The notes below the pieces were generated by a model that had not been told where the DNA came from, did no database searches, and saw nothing but the letters and a program-made list of their open reading frames with translations. Made by a program: the position numbers and the translations under genes. This document shows positions 18,567-28,132 of a DNA stretch of 64,000 nt, piece after piece. The first letter of the stretch is position 1, and every line of letters begins with the position of its first letter. Origin of the DNA: JAEXOD01 sp043805435 (GTDB lineage Bacteria > Bacteroidota > Ignavibacteria > Ignavibacteriales > Melioribacteraceae); NCBI GenBank assembly GCA_043805435.1, contig JAZDHY010000065.1, forward strand, positions 1-64,000. The letters run 5' to 3'.

Positions 18567-18809
18567 GATACTAACTTGAAATGAAAAATTAAAATCAAAG
18601 CCGTAGTTTACAGTAAATTTAGTAAATTAATTCCTTTTTATAAACAAAATATTTTAATTTGCTAAAAACACTTTCAACAATAGACATGCAAATAATTTTG
18701 AAAGTATAGTATTTATGTATTAATATTTCATATTTAATTCTATAAAAAATAATTTCAATATATTAAATATTAGTTGGTTATATTTACTGATATTAAATTG
18801 TAATTTTAT

Positions 18810-19655
18810 ATGAATATAATTGACCAAGAATACAATATTGCATTAACTGACGCAAAAGAACATTACGAAAATTTTCCCGTAATTTCGCTTTTTGTACCAA
18901 AATATCTACAAAAACATGTTGCGGTAATTTATAAATTTGCCCGTACTGCCGATGATTTTGCCGATGAGGAAACTTATAGTGCATATAATAGAGTTGAATT
19001 GTTAAATAATTACCAATCGGATTTTGAAAATGCACTAAAAGGAAATTATAAAAATAACTTTTTAATGGCTTTAATTAACACAATTAATGAGTATAATTTG
19101 AGTCCTTTTTTGTTTACGGATTTATTAAAAGCATTTAAACAAGATTTAGTTGTTAATAGATATGACACTTTTAAGGAAATTGAAAATTATTGTAAATTGT
19201 CCGCTAATCCGGTTGGAAGATTAATATTAGAACTATACAATATAAGAAGCGAAGAAGCATTTTTATATTCCGATAATATTTGCACCGCATTACAATTAAC
19301 AAATTTTTATCAGGATTTTTTAATTGATATTAAACGAAACAGATTATATTTACCAATAAATGAAATAAAAGAATATAAATTTACCGTAGATGAGTTGTTG
19401 AATTGCAATTATAATGCAAAATTTGTTGCACTAATGCAGTTTCAGGTGGATAGAACAAAAAAAATATTTGATATTGGGAAAAAATTGATTAAATTACTAA
19501 ACGGTAGATTAAAATATCAGATATTGTTGACCGTTTTAGGTGGTGAAAAGATATTAAATAAAATAGAAGCAGATAACTACAATGTTATTTTAAATAGACC
19601 AAAGTTAAATAAATTTGATATACTTAAATTAATTACAAAAAGTGTGATAAAATGA
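18810..19655 (+). CDS. hpnC: Hydroxysqualene synthase HpnC
   Basis: 281 aa, trans-isoprenyl diphosphate synthase fold of the squalene/phytoene synthase family. The first Asp-rich motif is FARTADDFADEE (about 48-55); the second lies in LTNFYQDFLIDIKRNRLYLP. In the three-step bacterial route HpnC converts presqualene diphosphate to hydroxysqualene. Assignment as HpnC rests on its first place in the operon and the LTNFYQD sequence, versus LTNILRD in HpnD. The stop overlaps the hpnD start (ATGA at 19652-19655), implying translational coupling. No clear Shine-Dalgarno precedes the ATG. Confidence 0.85.
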   Translation: MNIIDQEYNIALTDAKEHYENFPVISLFVPKYLQKHVAVIYKFARTADDFADEETYSAYNRVELLNNYQSDFENALKGNYKNNFLMALINTINEYNLSPFLFTDLLKAFKQDLVVNRYDTFKEIENYCKLSANPVGRLILELYNIRSEEAFLYSDNICTALQLTNFYQDFLIDIKRNRLYLPINEIKEYKFTVDELLNCNYNAKFVALMQFQVDRTKKIFDIGKKLIKLLNGRLKYQILLTVLGGEKILNKIEADNYNVILNRPKLNKFDILKLITKSVIK

Positions 19656-20497
19656 GCGAAATAGAGAACGCCCAAATAGTAAAAGAGGGGAAAAGTAGTT
19701 TTTATTATGCATTTAATCTATTGCCTAAACAAAAACGCGACGCCATGAATACTGTTTACGCTTTTTGCAGAGAAACTGACGATATTATTGATGAGGGTAA
19801 TGAACCGGACGAAATAAAATACGAAAAGCTTAGAAAATGGCGTACTGAATTTGAAAAATCATTTACGGGACATTCTAATTATATTTTATTAAATAAAGTT
19901 GCCACAATAATAAAACAATTTAATATACCTGTTGAACCATTTTTTGAGTTGATAGTTGGAATGGAAATGGATTTACAGAAAAAAAGGTATTTAAGTTTTG
20001 AAGATTTAACAGAATATTGTTATCGAGTTGCTTCAACGGTTGGTTTAATGTGTATTGAAATATTTGGTTATAAACATAAATCGACAAAAGATTTTGCAAT
20101 AAATCTTGGCCTTGCACTACAGCTTACAAATATATTACGTGATGTTAAAGTTGATGCAGAAAGGGGCAGAATTTATTTACCTCAGCAAGATCTTAACGAA
20201 TTTAATTATTCGGAAAATGATTTATTTAATAGTGTTTATAATACTAATTTTGTTAATTTGATGCAAAAAAACTCGGTGCGTGCTCATTCATATTTTGATA
20301 AAGCCGATGATTCCTTAAACAAAGATGATAAACTTTCTATGTTTCCTGCTCGTGCGATGCAGCATATATATTATGCTTTATTAAAAAAGATTGAAAAAAA
20401 TAATTACAATATATTTGAAAAGAAAATTTCCGTTTCTAACTTTGAAAAAGTTTATTTGGCAGTTGGCGTTTGGGCAAAATATAGTTTAGTATATTAA
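19652..20497 (+). CDS. hpnD: Presqualene diphosphate synthase HpnD
   Basis: 281 aa, paralogue of the preceding gene. Motifs: SSFYYAFNLLPKQKRDAMNTVYAFCRETDDIIDEG (first Asp motif; quoted in two overlapping parts in the family), YCYRVASTVGLMCIEIFG, and LTNILRDVKVDAERGRIYLP (second Asp motif). HpnD condenses two farnesyl diphosphates to presqualene diphosphate, the substrate of HpnC. It is coupled to hpnC by a 4-bp overlap and separated from hpnE by one base, a compact operon. Confidence 0.9.
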   Translation: MSEIENAQIVKEGKSSFYYAFNLLPKQKRDAMNTVYAFCRETDDIIDEGNEPDEIKYEKLRKWRTEFEKSFTGHSNYILLNKVATIIKQFNIPVEPFFELIVGMEMDLQKKRYLSFEDLTEYCYRVASTVGLMCIEIFGYKHKSTKDFAINLGLALQLTNILRDVKVDAERGRIYLPQQDLNEFNYSENDLFNSVYNTNFVNLMQKNSVRAHSYFDKADDSLNKDDKLSMFPARAMQHIYYALLKKIEKNNYNIFEKKISVSNFEKVYLAVGVWAKYSLVY

Positions 20498-20498
20498 T

Positions 20499-21776
20499 AT
20501 GCACTGTTTGATAGTAGGCGGAGGTCTCTCCGGTTTGTCTGCTGCTGTATATTTAGCAAAGGAAGGGGTAAAATCTACTATTATTGAAGCATCTCCTAAG
20601 TTAGGCGGTAAAGCTTATTCCTTTTATTCAAAAAAAATTAACTTAAATATTGATAATGGTCAGCATTTGATGCTGGGCTGTTATAACAATACTTTAGATT
20701 TTATTGATACCATTTCGGCAAATGACAAAATTGAAATAATAAAAAAAGTTGATATTCCATTTATTTCATCAACAGGCAGAACCTTTTTACTCAAATCTTC
20801 ATCTAACATTTATCCATTAAATTTGATGAGTGCTTTTTATAACTTTGAACTTTTATCCATAAAGGATAAGGTAAATTTTGGATTTTTGTTTTTTGACATT
20901 ATGATAGGTAAAAATTTGTCCGGCTTAAGTATTAATGAATGGCTTATTAAAACTAAACAAACTCAAAATTCTATACTTGTTTTATGGGAACCGCTTGTTG
21001 TTAGCATTTTTAATTGCAATCTGGAATCTGCTTCTGCTGAAATGTTTAAGGATGTATTAAAAGAAATGTTTTTTTCTAAAAACGGGTTCAATTTTATTAT
21101 TCCAAAAGTGCCTTTATCCGATTTATTTTCGGTAAACGCCGAAAAATATTTGAAAAATAAAGGAAATAAAATAATTCTTTCGGAAAGAGTAGAAAATATT
21201 GTATTAAACGAAAAGAAGCTTGAAAAAATTGTTACAAACAAATCAATATATACAAATTTTGACAAAGTAATATTTGCAGTTCCAACATATAGTTTACAAC
21301 CAATTATTAAGCAATATAAAGATGTATCGGAATTAGATAATTTTGAATATTCTCCAATTATATCAACATTTATAAAAATAAAAGAAAATATATTAGAAAA
21401 AAAATACTATGCTTTAACAAATTCTCCTATTCATTGGGTATTTAACAAAAACAATTACATTAGTTTGGTTACAAGTAACGCAAAAGATTTGATTGATTTA
21501 AAAGATGATGTTATTTTTAACATTTTTAAAAACGAACTGAAAAAATACTTCCCGTTTATTGAAGATAACGACTTTTTAGATTATCAGATAATTAAAGAAA
21601 AAAGAGCAACTTTCATTTTAAATGAAAAACTTGAAACGATTAGAGCCAAATTTACGTTAGAAAATAACAACGTGTATTTTGCAGGTGATTGGACTAACAC
21701 CGGTTTACCGTCAACTATTGAAAGTGCGATAAAAAGCGGTAAAACAACTGCAAAAACAATTATTAATTCTTTATAA
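20499..21776 (+). CDS. hpnE: Hydroxysqualene dehydroxylase HpnE
   Basis: 425-aa FAD-dependent amine-oxidase-type flavoprotein. The dinucleotide-binding motif is at the extreme N-terminus (LIVGGGLSGLSAAVYLAKEG), followed by the GGKAYSF arginine-less finger region and NGQHLMLGCYNNTLDF, typical of HpnE. The C-terminal FAD motif is VYFAGDWTNTGLPSTIESAIKSG. It removes the hydroxyl of hydroxysqualene to give squalene, completing the HpnCDE route. No hopene cyclase is in the window, so the end product is not shown. Confidence 0.9.
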   Translation: MHCLIVGGGLSGLSAAVYLAKEGVKSTIIEASPKLGGKAYSFYSKKINLNIDNGQHLMLGCYNNTLDFIDTISANDKIEIIKKVDIPFISSTGRTFLLKSSSNIYPLNLMSAFYNFELLSIKDKVNFGFLFFDIMIGKNLSGLSINEWLIKTKQTQNSILVLWEPLVVSIFNCNLESASAEMFKDVLKEMFFSKNGFNFIIPKVPLSDLFSVNAEKYLKNKGNKIILSERVENIVLNEKKLEKIVTNKSIYTNFDKVIFAVPTYSLQPIIKQYKDVSELDNFEYSPIISTFIKIKENILEKKYYALTNSPIHWVFNKNNYISLVTSNAKDLIDLKDDVIFNIFKNELKKYFPFIEDNDFLDYQIIKEKRATFILNEKLETIRAKFTLENNNVYFAGDWTNTGLPSTIESAIKSGKTTAKTIINSL

Positions 21777-21831
21777 TGTTAAATATTTAACTATTAAGTA
21801 ATAAATTGAAGACTAACAGGAGAAATGCAGT

Positions 21832-23136
21832 ATGAGTAATCTAAAAGAAAAACTTCATGACAAAATTCTTGGTTGGCGTCCAAGAACTCATAGACTTGCA
21901 ACGGAATTTGCAAATGTAATTGTTGACCAAGTTACGATGGAGCAAATAATTGGTGGTATGAGAGCCGTAAAATGTTTAGTGACAGACATATCATATCTTG
22001 ATCCAAATGAAGGGATTCGTTTTAGAGGCTACACTATAAAAGAAACCTTAGAAAAATTACCCAAACCTCCCGGCAAAGAAATCCCTTATGTTGAAGGATT
22101 ATTCTATTTGTTATTGACGGGCGATATACCTACTGATGATGAAATTAAAGAAGTACTTGATGAATTTTCAAAACGTCATGCTGTTCCGGATTACGTCTTT
22201 ACCTTATTACGTGCTTTTCCAAAAGAAACTCATCCAATGACTTTATTTTCTGCCGCTGTTTTGGCTCTTCAATCCGATTCTATATTCGTAAAAAAATATC
22301 ATGAAGGAGTCAGCAAGCTTGAATATTGGGATTCGACGTATGAAGATTCTTTGAACCTTTTAGCAAAACTTTCTTCAATAGCCGCTTTTATTTATAAATT
22401 AAAATATAAAGATGGTACAATCATTGAATCTGATGAATCCCTTGATTTTGGAAGTAATTTTGCCAAAATGATGGGCTTTGCTGAACCATATGATGAAATT
22501 GCAAGACTGTTTTTTATCTTGCATAGCGACCACGAAAATGGGAATGTAAGTGCACATGCAGGACATTTAGTTGCAAGTAGTCTATCAGATCCTTATTTGA
22601 GTATTTCTGCCATGCTAAACGGTTTAGCAGGTCCATTACACGGATTGGCAAATCAAGAAGTATTAGTTTGGATACAAGACGTTGTTAATAAAATGGGCGG
22701 CAAAATACCTAACGAAGAAGAGATGAAAAAATTTGTTAACGATACACTTGATGCCGGTCATGTAATACCCGGTTATGGTCATGCTGTTTTACGAAAAACT
22801 GATCCAAGGTATGAAGCCCAAAGAGAATATTGTCTAAAATATTTACCGGAATACGATTTGTTTAATTTTGTAAATACTTTATATAAGGTTGTGCCCGATA
22901 TTTTAACAGCTAAGGGAAAAGCAAAAAATCCTTGGCCAAATGTTGATGCGCATTCCGGTATTATTCAATGGTATTACGGATTAACAGAGTATGATTTTTA
23001 TACAGTATTGTTTGGAGTGGGAAGGACTTTTGGAGTATTGGCTAATATTATTTGGGATAGAGCACTACTATATCCTCTTGAACGTCCAAAATCGCTTACA
23101 ACAGATATGCTTGAACATATAGCAGGAATTAAATAA
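21832..23136 (+). CDS. gltA: Citrate synthase (eukaryote-type, type I)
   Basis: 434 aa, the length and style of mitochondrial-type citrate synthases. The active-site triad is visible: His270 in NGLAGPLHGLANQE, His317 in PGYGHAVLRKTDPRY, and Asp372 in NPWPNVDAHSG. HSDHENGNVSAHAGHL is also diagnostic. It condenses acetyl-CoA with oxaloacetate at entry to the TCA cycle. AGGAGAAATGCAG precedes the ATG. It follows hpnE by 55 nt and may read through from that operon. A GC hairpin ends it. Confidence 0.95.
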   Translation: MSNLKEKLHDKILGWRPRTHRLATEFANVIVDQVTMEQIIGGMRAVKCLVTDISYLDPNEGIRFRGYTIKETLEKLPKPPGKEIPYVEGLFYLLLTGDIPTDDEIKEVLDEFSKRHAVPDYVFTLLRAFPKETHPMTLFSAAVLALQSDSIFVKKYHEGVSKLEYWDSTYEDSLNLLAKLSSIAAFIYKLKYKDGTIIESDESLDFGSNFAKMMGFAEPYDEIARLFFILHSDHENGNVSAHAGHLVASSLSDPYLSISAMLNGLAGPLHGLANQEVLVWIQDVVNKMGGKIPNEEEMKKFVNDTLDAGHVIPGYGHAVLRKTDPRYEAQREYCLKYLPEYDLFNFVNTLYKVVPDILTAKGKAKNPWPNVDAHSGIIQWYYGLTEYDFYTVLFGVGRTFGVLANIIWDRALLYPLERPKSLTTDMLEHIAGIK

Positions 23137-23141
23137 AATTT

Positions 23142-23160
23142 GGGGGGGTGACCCCCTTTA
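23142..23160. terminator. Bidirectional terminator between convergent genes
   Basis: Seven G, loop TGA, then five C and TT make a 5-7 bp stem flanked by T-rich and A-rich stretches; it lies between the convergent citrate synthase and foldase genes. Confidence 0.75.
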
Positions 23161-23175
23161 ATTATTTTATTCGAT

Positions 23176-24996
23176 TTACAAACTTTCTTTGTTAAGTTTT
23201 TTGTATATGTTAAACCAATTATAAATTGGATTAGTATAAGGCATTGCAGCTATTTTACCACCAAAACCCATAAAACGATGTGTAAACATATTAACGTTTG
23301 AAACTTTAGTATTTTTTAAAACTTCATTATTAATTGATACACCATATTTTTTTGCCAATAGTGACGTTTTTTCGTCCAATAAGTTATAAGTTTTTTTCGA
23401 TTTTATTTGATCGGATATAATATCTTTAATTTCTGAAAATGCCTTATTTGTTTTATCTTCTTTTTTGTCAATAAGTTTTATTATAGAATAACCCTCAGTT
23501 GTTTTAATTGGTCCAAATATTTCATTTATTTTTAATGAAGAAGCAATTTTTCCTATTTCACCATACATATTAACCGGAAAAAAACCAAACTCACCGTTTT
23601 TACTTTTTGTCCATTCACGTAATGTGTATTGTTTGGCTAATTCTTTAAAGTCCGCCCCTTTGTCTAATTGATCCATTAAAAACTCAATCATATCAAGTTT
23701 ATCTGTTAAGATTTCTAAAATATTTACTTCGGTAACTGATTTTGTATTATTATACTGAGTGTTATAATAATCAATGGTTTCATTTTCGGTAACGCTAATA
23801 TCTTTTATTTGAATATTTTGAATTATTTGAGCTAAAATATTTTCTTTCCATAATCTTAAATCTTCAATAACCGCAGGGGAGTTGTTAAGTTTTTGCCTAT
23901 ATCCTTCTTTTGTTATTAAATCTTGTTCAACAAAATATTTTGTAAATGCTACTAATTTATTCGTTAATATTTCATCACTAATGTTTTTAATTGTAAAATC
24001 TTCAAACATAATAAAATATAAAAATTCTTTTAATAAAATATTGTCGAATTTATAAATAATGTACGGACTATTTAGTTCTTCCTGCAAAAAAGAAAAAATT
24101 AAAAAATTTACATCACTTTCTTCAAAAAGGATAGTCGAGTTTTTTAAAGTAGAATCGGATTGTTGTTTATATAAAACTCTCTTTAACATCAAGTCAGACA
24201 ATTTTTTAAATAATCCTTCGTTTATTGTAAAACGGATTTCGCCTAGTAAGTTTTTTAAATAGATTGTACCAAATTTTTTGGATCTTCTTTCGGTGATACG
24301 TTCTTTTATTGCCAAAATATACTTTTCTTTTTCTTTATCGTTATTTATTTTATATTTTTCCTTTAATTTTAATACAAACCAGCCTGTCTGCGTTTTTACA
24401 GGAGGGAATAAATCTCCGTTTTGTGAACTTAAAATTTTATTCTCCAACTCCTCATTATCCAATGAACCTAAGGTTATGGTTTGAGTTGAATCAATTTCAT
24501 AATTAAAGGAGTTTAAGTCTAATTTATTAAAACCTTTTTTATTAACCATATTATAGTATAAAAATGCAGAGGCAGAATCAGTAAATATATAAATATCGGT
24601 TTTGCAATACGTATTGTAATTAGAACGTATAAATTGATGGTCTTTTTCCGTAAGTTTGATTTTTGGTAAAATCTCTTTATTAAATAAAGCATCTCTAACA
24701 AATATTTTTTCAATAGGAGTGAATAATTGCTTAAATTCGGCTGTAGTATCTATACCCGATAATTCTGCTTCTTTTGCCCATAATTTTTCTGCAATAAATG
24801 TATTTAGCACTTTTAGCTTTACAGAATCAATATTATAATAATCATCAAGAACATGAGGCATGGTTTCGTAGCGCAATTTGAACTCTATTGGCGAAACAAA
24901 TTCACCACCAATTGTTGCAATTGAACTTTCTAATTGCTGAGAAAAAATACTTGTATAAATTATTAAGCAGATGTAAAAGAATAGAATGTTTTTCAT
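23176..24996 (-). CDS. SurA/PpiD-like periplasmic peptidylprolyl isomerase
   Basis: 606 aa with a signal peptide (MKNILFFYICLIIYTSIFSQ). The N-terminal SurA-like helical part begins SSIATIGGEFVSPIEFKLRYE. A degenerate parvulin domain lies near 150-215 (LGSLDNEELENKILSSQNGDLFPPVKTQTG..., in parts), and a better parvulin domain near 420-540 (EVNILEILTDKLDMIEF, KNGEFGFFPVNMYGEIGKIA, FGPIKTTEGYSIIKL). Such proteins chaperone outer-membrane barrels. It starts only 7 nt after the preceding hydrolase gene's stop, so it is likely the last gene of the glycan-hydrolase transcript and may help fold its outer-membrane or secreted products. Confidence 0.8.
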   Translation of the reverse strand: MKNILFFYICLIIYTSIFSQQLESSIATIGGEFVSPIEFKLRYETMPHVLDDYYNIDSVKLKVLNTFIAEKLWAKEAELSGIDTTAEFKQLFTPIEKIFVRDALFNKEILPKIKLTEKDHQFIRSNYNTYCKTDIYIFTDSASAFLYYNMVNKKGFNKLDLNSFNYEIDSTQTITLGSLDNEELENKILSSQNGDLFPPVKTQTGWFVLKLKEKYKINNDKEKEKYILAIKERITERRSKKFGTIYLKNLLGEIRFTINEGLFKKLSDLMLKRVLYKQQSDSTLKNSTILFEESDVNFLIFSFLQEELNSPYIIYKFDNILLKEFLYFIMFEDFTIKNISDEILTNKLVAFTKYFVEQDLITKEGYRQKLNNSPAVIEDLRLWKENILAQIIQNIQIKDISVTENETIDYYNTQYNNTKSVTEVNILEILTDKLDMIEFLMDQLDKGADFKELAKQYTLREWTKSKNGEFGFFPVNMYGEIGKIASSLKINEIFGPIKTTEGYSIIKLIDKKEDKTNKAFSEIKDIISDQIKSKKTYNLLDEKTSLLAKKYGVSINNEVLKNTKVSNVNMFTHRFMGFGGKIAAMPYTNPIYNWFNIYKKLNKESL

Positions 24997-25003
24997 GGTA
25001 TTA

Positions 25004-27952
25004 TTATTTTAAAAGTATAGATTTTATTGTTTTGGAATATGTAGGCGTTTTGAGTGTTACAAAATAAATTCCACCGGCAACATATTCGTTTTTATCGTTT
25101 GTGCTGTTCCATTGTGTGGAATAGTTCCCTGTGTTATAATTATCGTTTACTAAAGTTTTAATTCTATTACCCAAAATATCAAAAATTGTAATTTTTACAA
25201 AACATTGTTCTTTTATTGTAAAATTAAATGTTGTTGAATTATTAAACGGATTTGGATAGTTTTGATATAAATTAAAATGTTCAATTATTTCAGGTTCAGT
25301 ATTAATTATTCCTGATACTCCTGCCCCAAAAGCCTCAATACCAAACCATGGTGTGTTAAAAATATTCTGGTCTATTACAAATTCATAAATGTTTTGATTA
25401 GCAGGGAAAATCTTAAACTTTGTAGAATTATTTAATTCTCCAATTGGTGAAAGGGGATAAACAATAATTGAATCGGCATTTATATTTAGTTTAAATGATA
25501 TTATGTTTGAGGATAATTTGGTTGGAGACGTACCCCAATTATTATTAATTGAAGTTGTACCTGACCAAATCATGTTTGTGTTTTGGACTTTAGAAATAAT
25601 TGTTAAAAGTGATTTATTTGAAACTGATAAAGAATCTTTTGTTAACGAAAGCCATGTTACAGCACCAAAATCGCTGCTGTTAACAATAGTCATGCTGCCT
25701 AAATTTATGTTGGTAAAATTATTTAAGTATCCTGTAATACCAATATATTGCGGTGTTTTAATAGTTAATAGACCGTTTGTATTAAAAATTATCTGTTCGG
25801 TATCGGTTTTATAAGTGGATGGATTACCGGTATTTAACAAATTAAAATCAGTTGATGTTAAACTTTCAAACGATTCTGTCTCTACGCCGTGTAGAAATGC
25901 AATCTTTGAATCGAAAAAAGAATATCCGGACCAATAATTATTATCAATTGAGGGAATTTTTAAAATATCTTCTTTGGAATAATTTAAATAAATTTTTTCT
26001 GTTGAGGGTGATACTAAATAATTCCTAAACAAAAATGCCATTGTAGGGTTCAAAGCCATAAAAACAGAATTTCGCTGGATGTTAAAATATCCTGTAATTT
26101 TATCGGTTTCCCAATCAAAAGAATCGTTATAATCGTAAAACATTATGCCATCAGCGTCATGAAATGAAGAATAAGCAGATAAAAAAATCGGCCCTTCGCA
26201 TTGGAACCTGTTTGGAAAAGGGTGGTTATATTCACTAATTGTATAGGGTTTGCCCTTAAATTTTGAACCGGAAAATAACGAAGATATTGTAGAATTTTCT
26301 GCTGACTTTGTCATTGATGTATTAGCAATAAACCAATCGGTAGATGACCAAGGAATATTAGGAAAAGATGGGTGTTCCCAATAAGCATGGTTATCCAAAT
26401 AATCCAATTTAGACTGCACAATTAAATCTTGCGCGCCAATATTCCAATTTGTACCAACTATTGGAACTTTTACTCCTAATGTGTTTTTTAGATAATCTTT
26501 CATTTCGCTAAAATAGTCATCCTCAACTTTCAAGTAAAATTCGGAAATATCTTTAGTTCTATTAATTGTAAATCCAACTAAATCTTTATAATCATTTCTT
26601 TTAATATTTAGAAATTCAAGCGATTCATTTTCCAAAAGGCCATCTATTGATGCTGTTTTTAAAGAAATTTCGTCAAACCAATAAGTACCAATTTCCGGAA
26701 ACTGAAAAGTAAGTCTTCCATTAGTAATAACATCTTCCGAACATTTAACATTAATTGTATAAATTTGCCATTGAGTATTAAGGGAAATTTCTTTTCCTCC
26801 ATAATATGTATATGGGTCGTCACCATTCATTAAACCGACATTAATTGTTTTATAATTATCGGAACGGGCGGCAAACTTAATTACATATGTTGAATCTTTT
26901 TTAAATATTAAATTGCTTTGTCTCCATTGACAGTGCCATGCTGTTCCGGTTCCATTTGTAACTGCAATTTTTGCCGAAAGCAAACCTGCATATGGGTTAA
27001 TGATATCTCTGGTTACATATCCGGCAGCACCATTATGAAGTTCTAAAAACCATGCGGTTGTTATTGGTAAACTTTCAAAATCATTATTTATAATCTTATT
27101 TAAAGTCCCGGCCGGAATTGTTCCTTGATTCCAATAATTGCTTAACTGTAATGTGGTTCCATATTTGGTCAGTAAAAAATTATTCCATAAACTATCTAAA
27201 AGTTTATTATGTTTATATGTTAAAATTCCGCCGTTATTAATAGGTTTTAACTTGCCATCGTGCCACATACGAAAGAGTGAATTTTCGTTTGTAATTTCAA
27301 CCATTGCCATAGCCGGGTCGTTAATTAACGATAGGCCGGTATATGGATTTATATGAGTTAATAATTGATTGGCATATTCCTTTTGCAGTTCAATTAATTG
27401 CCTGTCAAAAAAAGTGACACCTTTCCCAAATTCAGGAAGCGAATCGGCAGCGGCTACTCCATCCGAAATTCTGAATGTTCTACCTACATGTAAATTGATA
27501 TTAGAATAAATTCCATTTTCTTTTAATTTACTGAATAAATATTCATATTTATCCAAATTTGTAACATTAAATGTTCTGGTATTAGGTGTTTGATAAAACA
27601 AGGATCCTGATGACCAAGGATTATCCATATGATGAAAACGCATTAAATTAAAGCCCAATTTCCTCATTCTGCCCGCAATGTCGGAAGCTTTGTTTTTGGC
27701 TGGGAAGGCACCTTCGGCAGCTAAGTTTCCGCCCCAAAATCGGATTCGTTCATCATTAACAACAAAATTACCGTTTTGATTTATCTGTACAAAATGATTT
27801 CCCAAAATTGGATTAACAGGAAAACTAGGAAGAAATTTTTGGGTAGTAGAATCAGCAGGTGGCATGTAAAAAGTAAAACCGCCTGAAAAATTTTGAGCAA
27901 AACAAGTTGAAATGTTAGTTGTTAAAAATAAAAATATAATAAGTTGGAACAA
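25004..27952 (-). CDS. Large T9SS-sorted TIM-barrel glycoside hydrolase with inserted jelly-roll module
   Basis: 982 aa. Signal peptide (...FLFLTTNISTCFAQ). A GH5/clan A-type barrel begins NDERIRFWGGNLAAEGAFP; the likely acid/base is Glu223 (VEITNENSLF) and the likely nucleophile Glu574 (PYTISEYNHPFPN). Between them residues about 287-433 form a CenC/CBM4-9-like jelly roll (NNDFESLPITTAWFLE ... GTYWFDEISL), an insertion within the barrel. Residues about 590-890 are beta-rich; the last 85 are a T9SS domain (NYPNPFNNSTTFNFT, GGIYFVTLKTPTYSKTIKSI). The start is uncertain: TTG 27952 lacks a Shine-Dalgarno sequence, and the upstream in-frame codons (SLKIKNSKFIII) would supply a better basic signal-peptide start. 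Substrate is inferred to be a beta-glucan from context. Confidence 0.75.
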   Translation of the reverse strand: MFQLIIFLFLTTNISTCFAQNFSGGFTFYMPPADSTTQKFLPSFPVNPILGNHFVQINQNGNFVVNDERIRFWGGNLAAEGAFPAKNKASDIAGRMRKLGFNLMRFHHMDNPWSSGSLFYQTPNTRTFNVTNLDKYEYLFSKLKENGIYSNINLHVGRTFRISDGVAAADSLPEFGKGVTFFDRQLIELQKEYANQLLTHINPYTGLSLINDPAMAMVEITNENSLFRMWHDGKLKPINNGGILTYKHNKLLDSLWNNFLLTKYGTTLQLSNYWNQGTIPAGTLNKIINNDFESLPITTAWFLELHNGAAGYVTRDIINPYAGLLSAKIAVTNGTGTAWHCQWRQSNLIFKKDSTYVIKFAARSDNYKTINVGLMNGDDPYTYYGGKEISLNTQWQIYTINVKCSEDVITNGRLTFQFPEIGTYWFDEISLKTASIDGLLENESLEFLNIKRNDYKDLVGFTINRTKDISEFYLKVEDDYFSEMKDYLKNTLGVKVPIVGTNWNIGAQDLIVQSKLDYLDNHAYWEHPSFPNIPWSSTDWFIANTSMTKSAENSTISSLFSGSKFKGKPYTISEYNHPFPNRFQCEGPIFLSAYSSFHDADGIMFYDYNDSFDWETDKITGYFNIQRNSVFMALNPTMAFLFRNYLVSPSTEKIYLNYSKEDILKIPSIDNNYWSGYSFFDSKIAFLHGVETESFESLTSTDFNLLNTGNPSTYKTDTEQIIFNTNGLLTIKTPQYIGITGYLNNFTNINLGSMTIVNSSDFGAVTWLSLTKDSLSVSNKSLLTIISKVQNTNMIWSGTTSINNNWGTSPTKLSSNIISFKLNINADSIIVYPLSPIGELNNSTKFKIFPANQNIYEFVIDQNIFNTPWFGIEAFGAGVSGIINTEPEIIEHFNLYQNYPNPFNNSTTFNFTIKEQCFVKITIFDILGNRIKTLVNDNYNTGNYSTQWNSTNDKNEYVAGGIYFVTLKTPTYSKTIKSILLK

Positions 27953-27996
27953 AAAAATAATGATAAATTTTGAATTTTTAATTTTTAATGATGGAT

Positions 27997-28027
27997 AAAA
28001 ACCACAACAAAAAACGTTGTGGTTTTT
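27997..28027 (-). terminator. Strong stem-loop with T-tail between GH3 gene and downstream hydrolase
   Basis: AAAAACCACAAC and GTTGTGGTTTTT are perfect 12-bp inverted copies with a 7-nt loop. Transcribed leftward it ends in five T, a good intrinsic terminator for the GH3 gene 28133-30637. Only about 45 nt remain before the next start, so partial read-through or mRNA processing is likely if the downstream gene is in the same operon. Confidence 0.8.
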
Positions 28028-28132
28028 AATTGTTTTATATAAAAGTACTTTAATTATTAACCTCGTTACTAAAGTAGTAGCTACCAGCTTTTAATTTAAT
28101 TTCTAATGGTAGAAATATTTGTTTATGACCAT

